Source: Ignavibacteriales bacterium
GTDB taxonomy: Bacteria; Bacteroidota; Ignavibacteria; Ignavibacteriales; Ignavibacteriaceae
Assembly (NCBI GenBank): GCA_016700155.1
Contig: CP065001.1
Coordinates: 3,844,001 to 3,908,000 of the forward strand
Reading direction: 5' to 3'
Length of the DNA: 64,000 bases
Below are positions 49,293 through 59,150 of this stretch, piece after piece (positions within the stretch are counted from its first letter, which is position 1; each line of letters opens with the position of its first letter). A model generated the notes under the pieces. It had not been told where the DNA came from. It ran no database searches and saw nothing but the letters and a program-made list of their open reading frames with translations. The translations under genes were made by a program, and so were the position numbers.

Positions 49293-49844
49293 ATGAAGAT
49301 ATTTGTGATACTTATTCTTCCATTTGCCGGATGCTATGATGACAAAATCGAACAGGTAAAAGATGTGTATGTCAGTTACTTTCCGATGCAGCCCGGGAAT
49401 AGATGGGTTTATGAAACCAACAATCTTGATTTGACTATTGAAATCTCAAGCTCAATATATTTAAACCATAATTTATATCATGAAGTTCTGAGAATTTATG
49501 ATGGGGAAAGTGACACAATTTATTTGCGCGGTTCAATTGATGAAAAAATTTTTATCAACTTTAATAGACAGGATTATATCTATGTGGACTTTCTCAGGAA
49601 TGAAGGGGAAATCTGGCAGTCCTTCGAAAGTTTTTATAGTAAAGTGAACAAAAAAGGATTGACTGTTCAAACCGCAGCAGGAACATTCCACAATGTAATC
49701 GAAATATTTACAGATAATACACAACTTTCTGATCTCTATGAGTTTAACAGGTACGCGCCCGGTGTTGGTCTTGTTGAATCAATAGGTTTCAGAAGAACCT
49801 ACAGACTTAAAAGAGCATATGTTAATGGTATTACTTATCCATAA
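49293..49844 (+). CDS. small lipoprotein
   Basis: 183 residues from ATG 49293; signal with lipobox FAGC (Cys14). Then a domain with YFPMQPGNRWVYE, which is frequent at the start of Bacteroidetes/Ignavibacteria lipoproteins, and a C-terminal GTFHNVIEIFTDNTQ and YAPGVGLVESIGF. Function unknown. A 33-residue upstream extension does not give a good signal peptide and is rejected. Confidence 0.75.
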   Translation: MKIFVILILPFAGCYDDKIEQVKDVYVSYFPMQPGNRWVYETNNLDLTIEISSSIYLNHNLYHEVLRIYDGESDTIYLRGSIDEKIFINFNRQDYIYVDFLRNEGEIWQSFESFYSKVNKKGLTVQTAAGTFHNVIEIFTDNTQLSDLYEFNRYAPGVGLVESIGFRRTYRLKRAYVNGITYP

Positions 49845-49883
49845 AATGAATTAATTTTCTAAGAACTTTTTTCAGGAAAAATT
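49845..49883 (+). other. short gap, nothing found
   Basis: Only 39 bp between the lipoprotein and the GlsB-like gene. No terminator is visible, so the lipoprotein, GlsB-like and MarR genes could form one transcript. Confidence 0.4.
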
Positions 49884-50159
49884 ATGAGCCTGTTTCAAAT
49901 ATTAATTTTATTACTAATCGCTGGTATTTGCGGTTCAATTGCCCGATCGCTTGTTGGATTTTCAAAAGGCGGGTGCATTCTTTCTATAGCCGTTGGGTTT
50001 ATTGGAGCTTTAATCGGCAACTGGCTTGCCCGCGAAATGAACCTGCCGGATTTTTTAACTCTCAATATCGGCGGAACCAGTTTTCCGGTTGTGTGGGCGA
50101 TAGTCGGCGCAGTTCTGTTTAGCGGTATCCTGAGCGCACTAACTTCAGGTAAAAAATAA
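49884..50159 (+). CDS. GlsB/YeaQ/YmgE-family membrane protein
   Basis: 91 residues, three hydrophobic segments, with SIARSLVGFSKGGCILSIAVGFIGALIGNWL (read in parts) and FPVVWAIVGAVLFSGIL as in the 'transglycosylase-associated' stress protein family. Role in envelope stress is inferred from family. Next to a MarR regulator 2 bp downstream, which probably is co-transcribed. Confidence 0.88.
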   Translation: MSLFQILILLLIAGICGSIARSLVGFSKGGCILSIAVGFIGALIGNWLAREMNLPDFLTLNIGGTSFPVVWAIVGAVLFSGILSALTSGKK

Positions 50160-50161
50160 AT

Positions 50162-50620
50162 ATGGGAACACAGTTCAAAGGCAAACAGCAAGAGATAAGT
50201 TCACTTAATACTTATCTGAAATTAATAAGAGCCGCAGATAGCATAAGAAGCAGACTAAACAATTACCTTGTTGAAAATGGTATAACAGAAAATCAGTTCA
50301 GTGTTCTTGATGTGTTATATCACCTTGGTCCTACAAACCAAAAAGAGCTTGGTAAAAAATTGCTGCGAAGCGGCGGAAATATAACCCTTGTTATAGACAA
50401 TCTGGAAAAATCAGGTCTTGTTAAAAGAGTGAGAGGCAAAGAAGACCGCAGACAATTTATTGTTGAGATTGAAGAACCGGGTAAAAAACTTTTCAAAAAA
50501 ATTTTCCCGGGTTTTCTTGATATGATTGTGGAAACTGCTGACATCCTTTCCGCTAAAGAGCAGAAAGAACTTCAAAGACTGACTAAAAAAATCGGGTTGG
50601 GAAAACCGGTTGACGATTAA
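50162..50620 (+). CDS. MarR-family transcriptional regulator
   Basis: 152 residues. Winged helix with TENQFSVLDVLYHLGPTNQKELGKKLLRSGGNITLVIDNLEKSGLV (read in parts) and the wing RVRGKEDRRQF. Dimer helices at both ends. Ligand and targets unknown; the GlsB-like gene upstream is the likeliest target. Confidence 0.88.
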   Translation: MGTQFKGKQQEISSLNTYLKLIRAADSIRSRLNNYLVENGITENQFSVLDVLYHLGPTNQKELGKKLLRSGGNITLVIDNLEKSGLVKRVRGKEDRRQFIVEIEEPGKKLFKKIFPGFLDMIVETADILSAKEQKELQRLTKKIGLGKPVDD

Positions 50621-51357
50621 TTTTCACGTTTAGTTTTTAGTTCATCAAGTACAATTGGCAACACCACACCGGAAGCATCAAACAGTGAAATATCTGCAAT
50701 CGAAGAAATTTCGGTTGGATTAATATTCACTTCAACCAGGTAAGCTCCTGCACGTTTAGCTGTATAAATCAATGATGCGGCAGGATAAACAATCGCCGAA
50801 GTCCCGACAATAAAAAATAAATCGCAGTTTAATGAAGCTTCTTCCGCGCCTTTATATTGATCCTGTGGAAGGTATTCCCCAAACCAGACAACATCAGGAC
50901 GTATTAATCCACCGCAGCTGCATCTTGGAATTTTTTCTAATGGATTAAAGTCTTCGTTATAATATGTGTGACAGTCTATGCAATAGTTTCGTTCAATATT
51001 TCCATGCAATTCATAAATTAATTTACTGCCTGCACGCCGGTGAAGATTGTCAATGTTTTGTGTCACGACTGAAACCTGTTCAAAATAATTCTGCATTTCC
51101 GCAATTGCCAAATGCCCCTTGTTAGGTTTTGCATGATGCACAATTTCTTTTCGATGATTATACCACTCCCATACGAGTTGAGGGTTTCTCAGAAAAGCAT
51201 CAAAGTTTGCAAGCTCTTCAGGTTTTAATTTGTTCCATATACCATCTTTACCGCGGAAGGTAGGAATGCCGCTTTCAGCTGAGATGCCGGCACCGGTAAA
51301 AAAAACTACCTTCTTAAACGAAGGCAGTTTATTAAAAAAATCTTCCTGGTTATCCAT
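50617..51357 (-). CDS. cobB: NAD-dependent protein deacylase (sirtuin)
   Basis: 246 residues. NAD site FFTGAGISAESGIPTFRG, VVTQNIDNLHRRAG and catalytic His in ELHGN; zinc Cys in YCIDCH and CSCGG; FIVGTSAIVYPAA. Tyr and Arg in WEWYNHRK match the acyl-pocket pair of class III (SIRT5-like) enzymes that remove succinyl and malonyl groups. Overlaps the end of the convergent MarR gene by 4 bp. Confidence 0.93.
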   Translation of the reverse strand: MDNQEDFFNKLPSFKKVVFFTGAGISAESGIPTFRGKDGIWNKLKPEELANFDAFLRNPQLVWEWYNHRKEIVHHAKPNKGHLAIAEMQNYFEQVSVVTQNIDNLHRRAGSKLIYELHGNIERNYCIDCHTYYNEDFNPLEKIPRCSCGGLIRPDVVWFGEYLPQDQYKGAEEASLNCDLFFIVGTSAIVYPAASLIYTAKRAGAYLVEVNINPTEISSIADISLFDASGVVLPIVLDELKTKREN

Positions 51358-51359
51358 TA

Positions 51360-52160
51360 CTATTCGTCTTTAATTTCATTCAGAAGATTTTTTGCTTCGC
51401 TTAAAACTTTATCATCATCCTCATCAGCTTTGGGAGCCTTTTCAATTTTCTTTAAAACTTCTCGAGCTTTTTCGTATTCATCTTCTTCAATGTAAGCTTT
51501 GCCAAGGTCAAGATAGAACATCCTGAAATTAGGTCTTAAATTTATTGCCATATTAAATTGTCTGATTGCTTCTTCAATATCACCCCAGCCAAGTCCTATC
51601 GGTAATCTTACCAGGTATGATTTTTCGCAGACTTTTGCATGTGTTCTTCCAAGAACATAATGTGCTAACGCCTGAAAATGACTTCCGCCGTTGCCAAGCT
51701 GAATGGCTTTTTCACAATCTTCTTTAACATCATTCACTGTTCCGATTGCTGAAAATACTCCTTCAAATAACGCAGTCTTACCATTTGCTATTGCTCTGCG
51801 CAGATAGGTTATTGATTGATCGGAAGCCAGCTTTACGGATTTATCTGCATAATCAAAAGCTTTTCTGAACATAGCTTCCTGTTCATCTTTTTGTTTGTCG
51901 GTATTGGATGGAAGATGTTCGGCTATATCAACTAAAGCCCGGCTCATTCTCCAATGCACTTCCCAGTTATCTTTAAATTTTTGATTTGCCTGTTCAAGAA
52001 TTTCAAGTGCTTTTTTGTTATTGAATTCACTCACCTGTTTATCAGCATCTTTTAATAGATCCTCCAGTGATTGAGGAAATACAATTATGCTTTGAACAAA
52101 AATTGCGAACAATAAAATCAGTCCTCTAAAAGTAAGTTTAGTTTTCATGTCAGTCATCAA
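51360..52160 (-). CDS. exported TPR-repeat protein
   Basis: 266 residues with a signal peptide (LTFRGLILLFAIFVQSIIVFPQ) and several TPR motifs (ALEILEQANQKFKDNWEVHW, AIRQFNMAINLRPNFRMFYL, KAYIEEDEYEKAREVL). Helical repeat scaffold for protein binding in the periplasm; partner unknown. Its start overlaps the end of yhaM by 11 bp; an alternative start lies 12 bp later. Confidence 0.8.
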   Translation of the reverse strand: MMTDMKTKLTFRGLILLFAIFVQSIIVFPQSLEDLLKDADKQVSEFNNKKALEILEQANQKFKDNWEVHWRMSRALVDIAEHLPSNTDKQKDEQEAMFRKAFDYADKSVKLASDQSITYLRRAIANGKTALFEGVFSAIGTVNDVKEDCEKAIQLGNGGSHFQALAHYVLGRTHAKVCEKSYLVRLPIGLGWGDIEEAIRQFNMAINLRPNFRMFYLDLGKAYIEEDEYEKAREVLKKIEKAPKADEDDDKVLSEAKNLLNEIKDE

Positions 52161-53142
52161 ATAAAGTTTTTTTTTCCTGTTCCTCTTTAATTAAATCCTG
52201 CCCATACAGATCGGTGCCTGCAAGCTGTATATATTTAGTCCACTTGCTGTCACTTTTCAATTCAGTTTGAATTGCATTTTTGTATGCGTTCACCTTTGCG
52301 CTTAACTCATCAGCCTGGTAAAGCGCAATTGCTTCAACTGTTTTGGGAACAACGGGTGATGCGTGTTCCAGCTTGCCCTGGTGACTAAGAATCAGATGGA
52401 GTAAAGAATTTTTTAGTTCTTCCGGAAATTCTTTAATCAAATTTATTTTTTCATTTACGATCATTGCAGCAATTGTAATATGACCTAACAATTTTCCCTT
52501 ATCGGTGTACTCGAAAGATGTATCTGAATTCAGTTCTTCTATTTTTCCGAAATCATGCAGCATTGCCCCGCATACAAGCAAATCCCTGTTGATGTCCGGA
52601 TGAATATCGCTCATCAGGTCGCAGATTTTTATTATCTCAAGTGTGTGTTCGATCAAACCATGCAAATATCCATGATGCCACATTTTTCCTGCTGGTGAAA
52701 CAGAAAACTTTTGAAAATTCTCATCATCAAAAACTAAAGTAATTAGCTGCTTAAGTTTTTTGTCTCTGATTTTTTGAATGCGTGCGGTGAATTCCTTTTT
52801 CATTTCTTCAGGATTTCTTTTTGACTTCGGAAGAAAATCGGAAGATGAAACACCATCTGACGGGATTGCAAGACGAATGGTATCAACTTTTATTTGATTT
52901 GCGTTCTGGTATTCCTCAATGTGTCCTTTTACTTTTACAAGATCGCCGTTCTTTAAACCGGGAACCTGTTCTTCATAATTATCCCACACGTTTGCGCTTA
53001 AAGTAAGTGATTGATCTCCAAGTTCTAAACTAAGGTAAGGCTTCTGGTTTTTTGTTAATCGGACTTCGTTTCTTCGCACCAGAAGAAAATGGTCAACCCT
53101 GTTTCCTTTTACTAATGAAGCAAGCTCGGTTTGTTTTGTCAT
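52150..53142 (-). CDS. yhaM: YhaM-like 3'-5' exoribonuclease (OB-fold + HD domain)
   Basis: 330 residues, full YhaM length. N-terminal OB-fold (about 5-95, NGDLVKVKGHIEEYQN) and HD phosphohydrolase-type domain with HHGYLHGLIEHTLEI, the HD pair in MLHDFGKIEEL, and the later LLHLILSHQGKLEHASPV. In Firmicutes YhaM trims RNA and DNA 3' ends. One-base overlap with the UpxY stop. Confidence 0.88.
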   Translation of the reverse strand: MTKQTELASLVKGNRVDHFLLVRRNEVRLTKNQKPYLSLELGDQSLTLSANVWDNYEEQVPGLKNGDLVKVKGHIEEYQNANQIKVDTIRLAIPSDGVSSSDFLPKSKRNPEEMKKEFTARIQKIRDKKLKQLITLVFDDENFQKFSVSPAGKMWHHGYLHGLIEHTLEIIKICDLMSDIHPDINRDLLVCGAMLHDFGKIEELNSDTSFEYTDKGKLLGHITIAAMIVNEKINLIKEFPEELKNSLLHLILSHQGKLEHASPVVPKTVEAIALYQADELSAKVNAYKNAIQTELKSDSKWTKYIQLAGTDLYGQDLIKEEQEKKTLFDD

Positions 53143-53663
53143 TATTGTTCTTTCAGAATTTCGTAAGAACTTTCTTTCGGTAAATGAGCAAGCACTGACC
53201 TGTTAAGCAATTCTATTGAAACCGCTATTGTCTTTTCGTTTGCTTCTTCCCGGTACACAGCAACAACATCTTTAAATGGACCGTCAAGAATTCTAATTCT
53301 CACTCCCGGAACAAGCCCTTCTTTAATAATATATTCTGTTTCAGTCTGCAGCATTTTTCTAAGATTATCAATTTGCCACGCCGGAATTTTTGCGGGGCTG
53401 CCTTTATCCGAAACGCATCTTACAACAGAAGGCTGTGTTAAAGAAAGTATTCTTTCTTTCTCGTCGGCAAAAATAAAAATATATCCTCTAAGCAAAGGTT
53501 CAGTCACTTTTTTCTTACGGTCACTCCATTGTTTCAATCTTGTTACCGATGGAAGATAAAACTCAACTCCTGCTTCTTCAATCTGTTTTGCAGCTTTAAA
53601 TTCACTTCTTGGTTTGGTGTATAACGCAAACCAGTGTCTCTGATGTGTTAATTCATTTATCAT
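53142..53663 (-). CDS. UpxY-type NusG paralog (transcription antiterminator)
   Basis: 173 residues. NGN domain with HWFALYTKPRSEFKAAKQIEEAGVEFYLP (read in parts) and RGYIFIF, then KOW region with GPFKDVVAVYREE. Specialised NusG paralogs of this sort promote read-through of exopolysaccharide operons in Bacteroidetes. It follows the UDP-glucose dehydrogenase gene, consistent with a polysaccharide locus, though no glycosyltransferases lie in the window. Confidence 0.88.
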   Translation of the reverse strand: MINELTHQRHWFALYTKPRSEFKAAKQIEEAGVEFYLPSVTRLKQWSDRKKKVTEPLLRGYIFIFADEKERILSLTQPSVVRCVSDKGSPAKIPAWQIDNLRKMLQTETEYIIKEGLVPGVRIRILDGPFKDVVAVYREEANEKTIAVSIELLNRSVLAHLPKESSYEILKEQ

Positions 53664-53697
53664 CAGAGTTTCCCTGAAAAAATTATTATTAAGATCA

Positions 53698-55032
53698 TCA
53701 CTTACCCTGAACCGCAGCTCTTCCGATTGAATAGTAAGTTAAATCAAGATGTTTCATCTTTTCAATGTCGTATAGATTACGACCATCAAAAATCACAGGT
53801 GTTTTAAGTTTTGATTTAACTAAATCAAAATCCGGGTTCCTGAAAACATTCCACTCAGTTACAATTATCAGGGCATCTGCATTTTCAATTGCGATGTAAG
53901 AATTTTGTGCATACTTAATCATATCACCAATAACTGCTTTTGTTGTTTCCATTGCTTCAGGGTCGTAGGCAGTTACAGTAGCGCCTGCATCCACAAGTTT
54001 TTTTATCAGGTAATGTGATGGTGCTTCACGAACATCATCTGTATTCGGTTTAAAGGCAAGTCCCCACATCCCAAAGTGTTTTCCTTTTAAACTATCTTTA
54101 TAGTGTCTGCTTATTTTCTGAAAGAACAAATCAACCTGGCGGTAGTTAACATCAATAACGGACTTTAAAATTTTAAAGTCATATTTATTTTCATTTGCGG
54201 TGTTAACGAGTGCAATAACATCCTTAGGAAAACAAGAACCTCCGTACCCTACACCGGGAAATAAAAATCGTTTACCGATTCTTGAATCAGCACCAATTCC
54301 GATTCTTACTTTATCAACTTCAGCGCCTGTTAGCTCACAAAGATTTGCGATTTCATTCATAAAGGAAATTTTTGTGGCAAGGAAAGAATTTGCCGCATAC
54401 TTTGTCATCTCGGCAGATTTTTCATCCATAAAATATATCGGGTTACCGGAACGTATAAATGGTTCATAAAGCTGTTCAATTATTTCTTTCGTTTTAGGAT
54501 TGCTCGTTCCTACAATAACTCTTTCAGGTTTCATAAAATCTTCTACGGCAATTCCTTCACGAAGAAACTCCGGGTTTGAAGCAACATCAAAATCAAAATT
54601 GGGGGCATGTTTTTTTACAGCGGCACGAACAAGTTCACTTGTACCAACAGGCACAGTACTTTTATCAACTAAAACTCTGAAGCCGAGGTTGGGTTCAGCT
54701 CTGAAGAACTTTCCAAGATCATCTGCAACTTTTAGTACGTATTGAAGATCAGCTTTTCCATCGCCGCCTTGTGGTGTAGGCAGGCAAAGCATAATTACAG
54801 CTGCTTTTCTCACAGCGTCGTGAAGGTCTGTTGTAAATGTTAATCTTCCTTCTTTAATGTTTCGTTCGAATAATGAATCAAGCCCTGGTTCATAAATCGG
54901 CATTTTACCGTTACGCATCATATCAACTTTTGCAGCATCAACATCAACACATATAACATTATTTCCGGTTTCAGCAAAACAGGTTCCTGAAACTAATCCC
55001 ACATAACCTGTTCCAACTACTGCAATATTCAC
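53698..55032 (-). CDS. ugd: UDP-glucose 6-dehydrogenase
   Basis: 444 residues. NAD-binding GTGYVGLVSGTCFAETGNNV at the N-terminus, substrate region EFLREGIAVEDFMKPERVIVG (read in parts), catalytic Cys in GYGGSCFPKD, and C-terminal FKPNTDDVREAPS. Makes UDP-glucuronate for surface polysaccharide. First gene in a leftward cluster with upxY, yhaM, TPR protein and sirtuin; start 35 bp upstream of upxY end region. Confidence 0.96.
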   Translation of the reverse strand: MNIAVVGTGYVGLVSGTCFAETGNNVICVDVDAAKVDMMRNGKMPIYEPGLDSLFERNIKEGRLTFTTDLHDAVRKAAVIMLCLPTPQGGDGKADLQYVLKVADDLGKFFRAEPNLGFRVLVDKSTVPVGTSELVRAAVKKHAPNFDFDVASNPEFLREGIAVEDFMKPERVIVGTSNPKTKEIIEQLYEPFIRSGNPIYFMDEKSAEMTKYAANSFLATKISFMNEIANLCELTGAEVDKVRIGIGADSRIGKRFLFPGVGYGGSCFPKDVIALVNTANENKYDFKILKSVIDVNYRQVDLFFQKISRHYKDSLKGKHFGMWGLAFKPNTDDVREAPSHYLIKKLVDAGATVTAYDPEAMETTKAVIGDMIKYAQNSYIAIENADALIIVTEWNVFRNPDFDLVKSKLKTPVIFDGRNLYDIEKMKHLDLTYYSIGRAAVQGK

Positions 55033-55145
55033 TAAGTCCTCCGTTTTTTTACTGTGAAATATAGCGATTGACCCAGTAACTTGGAACTGAATTGATTGAT
55101 CGATAAAATGGATTAGGTGAGAAGAAAAATATTAATTCAGAAAAG

Positions 55146-56656
55146 TCAGTTTTCGAAAACCGCTTTCATTTTTTCTATTAATATTTTTTTGCTGACTGGT
55201 TTATCAAGGATATAGTTTACACCTAGCCTGGAGTATTGTTCTTTAACTTCATTCGCCTGCTTGTCGGCGAGAATTATAACCGGCAGCCGATAGTTCTTTA
55301 TTGTTTTCCTTACTGACTCGGTTAATTGAATCCCGCCCATTAATGGCGACGAATGATTTGCAAGTATTAAAGTAGGAAATTTGCTCAAAGTTAATTCTAA
55401 TGCCTCAAAACCATTTTGTGCTTCAACAAGGTTGAATGCTGGAAAATATTTTTTTACGATCTCGCCATAAAAATTTCTGTCCTGTTCATTTTCATCTACA
55501 ATCAAAATACAATTTGAACTGCAGGGAATGGTAAAATGAAATTCACTGCCTTCGCCCTGCTTTGAATAAAGCCAGATATCACCGCTGTGCCTGTCAATAA
55601 TTTCTTTTGAAAGAATCAGCCCCATACCCGTTCCCTTCTCACTCCTTGTTCCGGCGGTTGAAAACATTTTATCTATCTTAAAAAGTTTCAATTGATTTTT
55701 TTCCGAAATGCCGATGCCTTTATCCTTTACAATAATCTCAGCCATTTCGTTGTTAAAGATATTTGCGCTTACTTCAATTTTACTTCCTTCATTTGAATAC
55801 TTAATTCCGTTTGAAAGCAGGTTTGTTATAACTATTGAAAGATGCCGTTCGTCACCCTGAACAAAGAGAGTGTCGCTGACGTTTAGTTTGATTTCAATTT
55901 TTTTTCTTATTGCCGCACCGGTTAAGGTTGATACGCAATTATAAATAACAGTTTTGCATGAAGTCTCTGAGTCTGAAGTTTAAGTCGTCCTGTGCTTAAT
56001 CTCGACCAGTCAAGAAGATTATTGATCAACTGTAATTGATTTAAAGACGAATCATAAATGAAGGTCAGGTATTCAAGTCTGTCTTTCGCCGACAGTGAAT
56101 TTTCGTTCATTAATATTTCAGCAAAACCAAGGATACTAGTAAACGGTGAACGGAGGTCATGTGAAAGCAGTGATATAAAACTATCTTTCGCTTCGTTTAA
56201 TCTTTTTGCTTCAAGCATTTTTGAATGAAGCAGGTTTTCATTTTCCTTTGTGGAGGTAAGGTCGGTCAGTGATGCGTAATAGTAATTAATCTCTCCTTCT
56301 ACGCCCCTCTCCTTCTGTATATTTTCTTTAATGAATATTTTTTTTCCTTTTTGAGCGGTTAAAGTATACTGAACTTCAAGCGCATCTTTAATGCTGCCGT
56401 CAAAAAAATCATCAAGTTGTCTGCGGACTGATAAATACTCTTCCTTATCAATAAGCGAATAATGTTTACCTTTAAAAGAATTAATTTCCTGAGCAGAATA
56501 TCCGGTCAGGATAGTTATATTTTCCGAGAAAAAAATGTTCTGATTTATGTCGGCAGTTTCTGAAATCCAGAATGAAATGCCCGGTAACTTTTGAAAAATC
56601 AAATCAAAGTTTTTTTGTCCGCCATGCCTGGATGATGAGCCTTTTGCTTTAATCAT
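55146..56656 (-). pseudogene. hybrid histidine kinase broken by a single-base frameshift
   Basis: The first part (56656 down to 55922) encodes a PAS domain (about 15-135) and HisKA with phospho-His166 (SLLSHDLRSPF). The frame then stops, but the next frame continues from NCVSTLTGAAIRKK through a full HATPase (N box DERHLSIVITNLLSNGIKYS, G1 VKDKGIGIS, GTGMGLILSKEI) and a receiver-like domain. Adding one A to the four-A run (T-run at 55952-55955 on the + strand) restores a 503-residue protein. The receiver has Asn (LILANHSSP) at the phospho-Asp position but keeps the DKPV Lys. Could be a real mutation or a sequencing error. Confidence 0.85.
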
Positions 56657-56822
56657 ATATGAAAAACCGGATTAAGAAATTTGAGGGCACTAAAATATCA
56701 ACAGCATTTATTATTGATGAATCACACACAAATTATATAGAAATATAAATAATTACTTTGTTTAAGAAAAACGGAACTAATTAACATAGCTTTCTGTTTC
56801 AATAAAAAAATCTAATGGCAAA

Positions 56823-59108
56823 ATGAAAAAGTATTTTTTCGTAATAATCTATTTGTTCGTACTTTACACACTCAACAGTCAAGCTCAATCAGGCAGTGCA
56901 GTAATTTATGGAACAGTTACAGATGCAACTACAAAACAGCCCATAACCGGAGCCAATGTTTTTATTCCCGGAAGTTTAAACGGTGATGCATCGGACAAAA
57001 ACGGAAACTACCGTATTTCCGGACTTGAACCGGGAACATATCAGCTAAGGGTATCATCGATAGGCTACACCTCATTAATAAAAACTGATATTGTGCTTAG
57101 TTCCGTTAAACCTGTTCAGGTTGATTTTGAATTAACAGAACAGATTATTGAACTTGATGGAATCACTGTGTCAGGAGATTATTTTTCCAAAGATCCTTTC
57201 GAAGTAAATAGCATAAAAAATTTCAGTTATGAAGAAATAAGAAGAAGTGCAGGCGGATTTGAAGATGTTGTTCGCGCGCTTTCGATATTACCTGGTGTTG
57301 CGCAGGCAAATGCAGGAAGAAATGATCTTATTGTTCGCGGAGGTGCGCCTTCAGAAAACCTGTATATAGTCGATGGTATTGAAGTACCGAATATAAATCA
57401 CTTCGGGACTCAAGGTGCAACAGGCGGACCGCTGAGTTATATCAATCTCGATTTTGTGAAGGAAACATCTTTTTCTACGGGAGGATTTCCCGTTCTTTAC
57501 GGGGACAAACTTTCATCCGTGTTAAATATTAAACTAAGACAAGGACGAAATGATCGGCTCGGCGGAAAAGTTACAATAGCTGCAACTCAGTTTGGTTTAA
57601 ATCTTGAAGGACCTTTAACGGCAAATTCTGATTTTATTTTTTCTGCAAGAAGAAGTTATCTCGATTTTATTTTCAAAGCCGCCGACTTTGCTTTTGTGCC
57701 TGAATATTATGATGTACTATCCAAAGCCAATTTTAAAATTGATCAGTACAACTCAATTTCATTTCTTTTTATCAGTGCGTTTGATAATGTAAAATATTTT
57801 AATGATACGGAAGAACAGAGATTTGATAACTCAAGAATACTCGGAAGCAATCAAACTCAATATGTAACAGGATTTATCTTCAGACGTTTATTCGATTATG
57901 GTTTTATTGATGTAACGTTGAGCAGAAACTTTACTGACTATGATACTCAGCAGAGCGATACTCTTTTTAATCCGATCTTCAAAAATAAATCTATTGAAGG
58001 TGAGAATAGTCTGAAAGCAGAGGCTGTAATAAAGCTAACAAAAACTTCAGAGTTAAATTTCGGAGGGATGATCAAGTCGGTCAAGTTTGAAGCCGATATT
58101 CTCTTTCCGACGTTTAAAACTTCATTCGGTGATTCACTTCCTTTGCAAACTTTATCTTCATCAAACAGGTTCACCAAACTTGCGTTATTTTCAAACTACA
58201 GTTTTTTAATGTTTAACAGCCTAATGATTAACCTTGGTCTGCGCGGTGATTTTTTTGATCCGCTTGAAAGTAAAATATTTGTAAGCCCAAGAATCTCCGC
58301 TTCATATCAATTTAATGAACTGACTACATTGAACTTCAGCGGAGGTATTTATCATCAGTCACCATCATACATTTGGCTTGCTGCTGATCAATTAAATAAA
58401 AAACTAAAGCATGTGCGGAACAATCAGTTGGTGATTGGATTTGAACATCGCTTGCGTGAGGATGCCCTGCTTAAGATAGAAAGTTTTTATAAAGACTATA
58501 AAGATTATCCGGCTAGTTTGATAAGACCATACCTGGTTCTTGCTAATACTGGGGCGGGATTTTCGGGCAGTGATGATAATTTTTCTTCATTTGGACTTGA
58601 ACCATTAATAAGCGAAGGGATCGGAAATACAAAAGGTGTTGAACTATCTGTACAGAAAAAACTTTCTGACTTACCGTACTACGGCATTTTAAGTTTAACA
58701 TACAGTCAGTCTGAATTTACTCCGCTTGACGGCATCACAAGAAAAGGAAGTTATGATCAAACATGGATATTTAATATAAGCGGTGGTTATAAATTCAATA
58801 ACGAGTGGGAAACCAGTTTAAAATTACGGTACGCTTCAGGAAAACCATTCACTCCTTTTAATTCAGATGGTTCACAAAGTGTAGTAAACTATAATTCTGC
58901 AAGACTTGAAGCAAATCACAGTCTTGATATCCGCGTTGATAAACACTGGTTCTTCAGCGGCTGGACACTTATAACTTATTTAGATATTCAGAATATTTAT
59001 AACAGGACCAACAGAAGCTTTATCCGGTGGGATGCGCGTAAACAGGCTGTTGATGATGAATCATCAATTGGTATTTTACCTTCAATAGGAATTAGTGCAG
59101 AGTTTTAG
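56823..59108 (+). CDS. TonB-dependent outer-membrane receptor
   Basis: 761 residues. Signal peptide (ending LNSQAQ), carboxypeptidase-regulatory-like domain (about 28-115, IYGTVTDATTKQPITGANV), plug domain with LSILPGVAQANAGRNDLIVRGG and ENLYIVDGIEVPN, and a C-terminal beta-barrel ending in ISAEF with a terminal Phe. Takes up a large substrate across the outer membrane with TonB energy. It lies divergent from the broken kinase, which might have regulated it. Substrate unknown. Confidence 0.93.
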   Translation: MKKYFFVIIYLFVLYTLNSQAQSGSAVIYGTVTDATTKQPITGANVFIPGSLNGDASDKNGNYRISGLEPGTYQLRVSSIGYTSLIKTDIVLSSVKPVQVDFELTEQIIELDGITVSGDYFSKDPFEVNSIKNFSYEEIRRSAGGFEDVVRALSILPGVAQANAGRNDLIVRGGAPSENLYIVDGIEVPNINHFGTQGATGGPLSYINLDFVKETSFSTGGFPVLYGDKLSSVLNIKLRQGRNDRLGGKVTIAATQFGLNLEGPLTANSDFIFSARRSYLDFIFKAADFAFVPEYYDVLSKANFKIDQYNSISFLFISAFDNVKYFNDTEEQRFDNSRILGSNQTQYVTGFIFRRLFDYGFIDVTLSRNFTDYDTQQSDTLFNPIFKNKSIEGENSLKAEAVIKLTKTSELNFGGMIKSVKFEADILFPTFKTSFGDSLPLQTLSSSNRFTKLALFSNYSFLMFNSLMINLGLRGDFFDPLESKIFVSPRISASYQFNELTTLNFSGGIYHQSPSYIWLAADQLNKKLKHVRNNQLVIGFEHRLREDALLKIESFYKDYKDYPASLIRPYLVLANTGAGFSGSDDNFSSFGLEPLISEGIGNTKGVELSVQKKLSDLPYYGILSLTYSQSEFTPLDGITRKGSYDQTWIFNISGGYKFNNEWETSLKLRYASGKPFTPFNSDGSQSVVNYNSARLEANHSLDIRVDKHWFFSGWTLITYLDIQNIYNRTNRSFIRWDARKQAVDDESSIGILPSIGISAEF

Positions 59109-59150
59109 AGCACAATAGTACACTGATTATTATGATGTTTATGATCTGAA

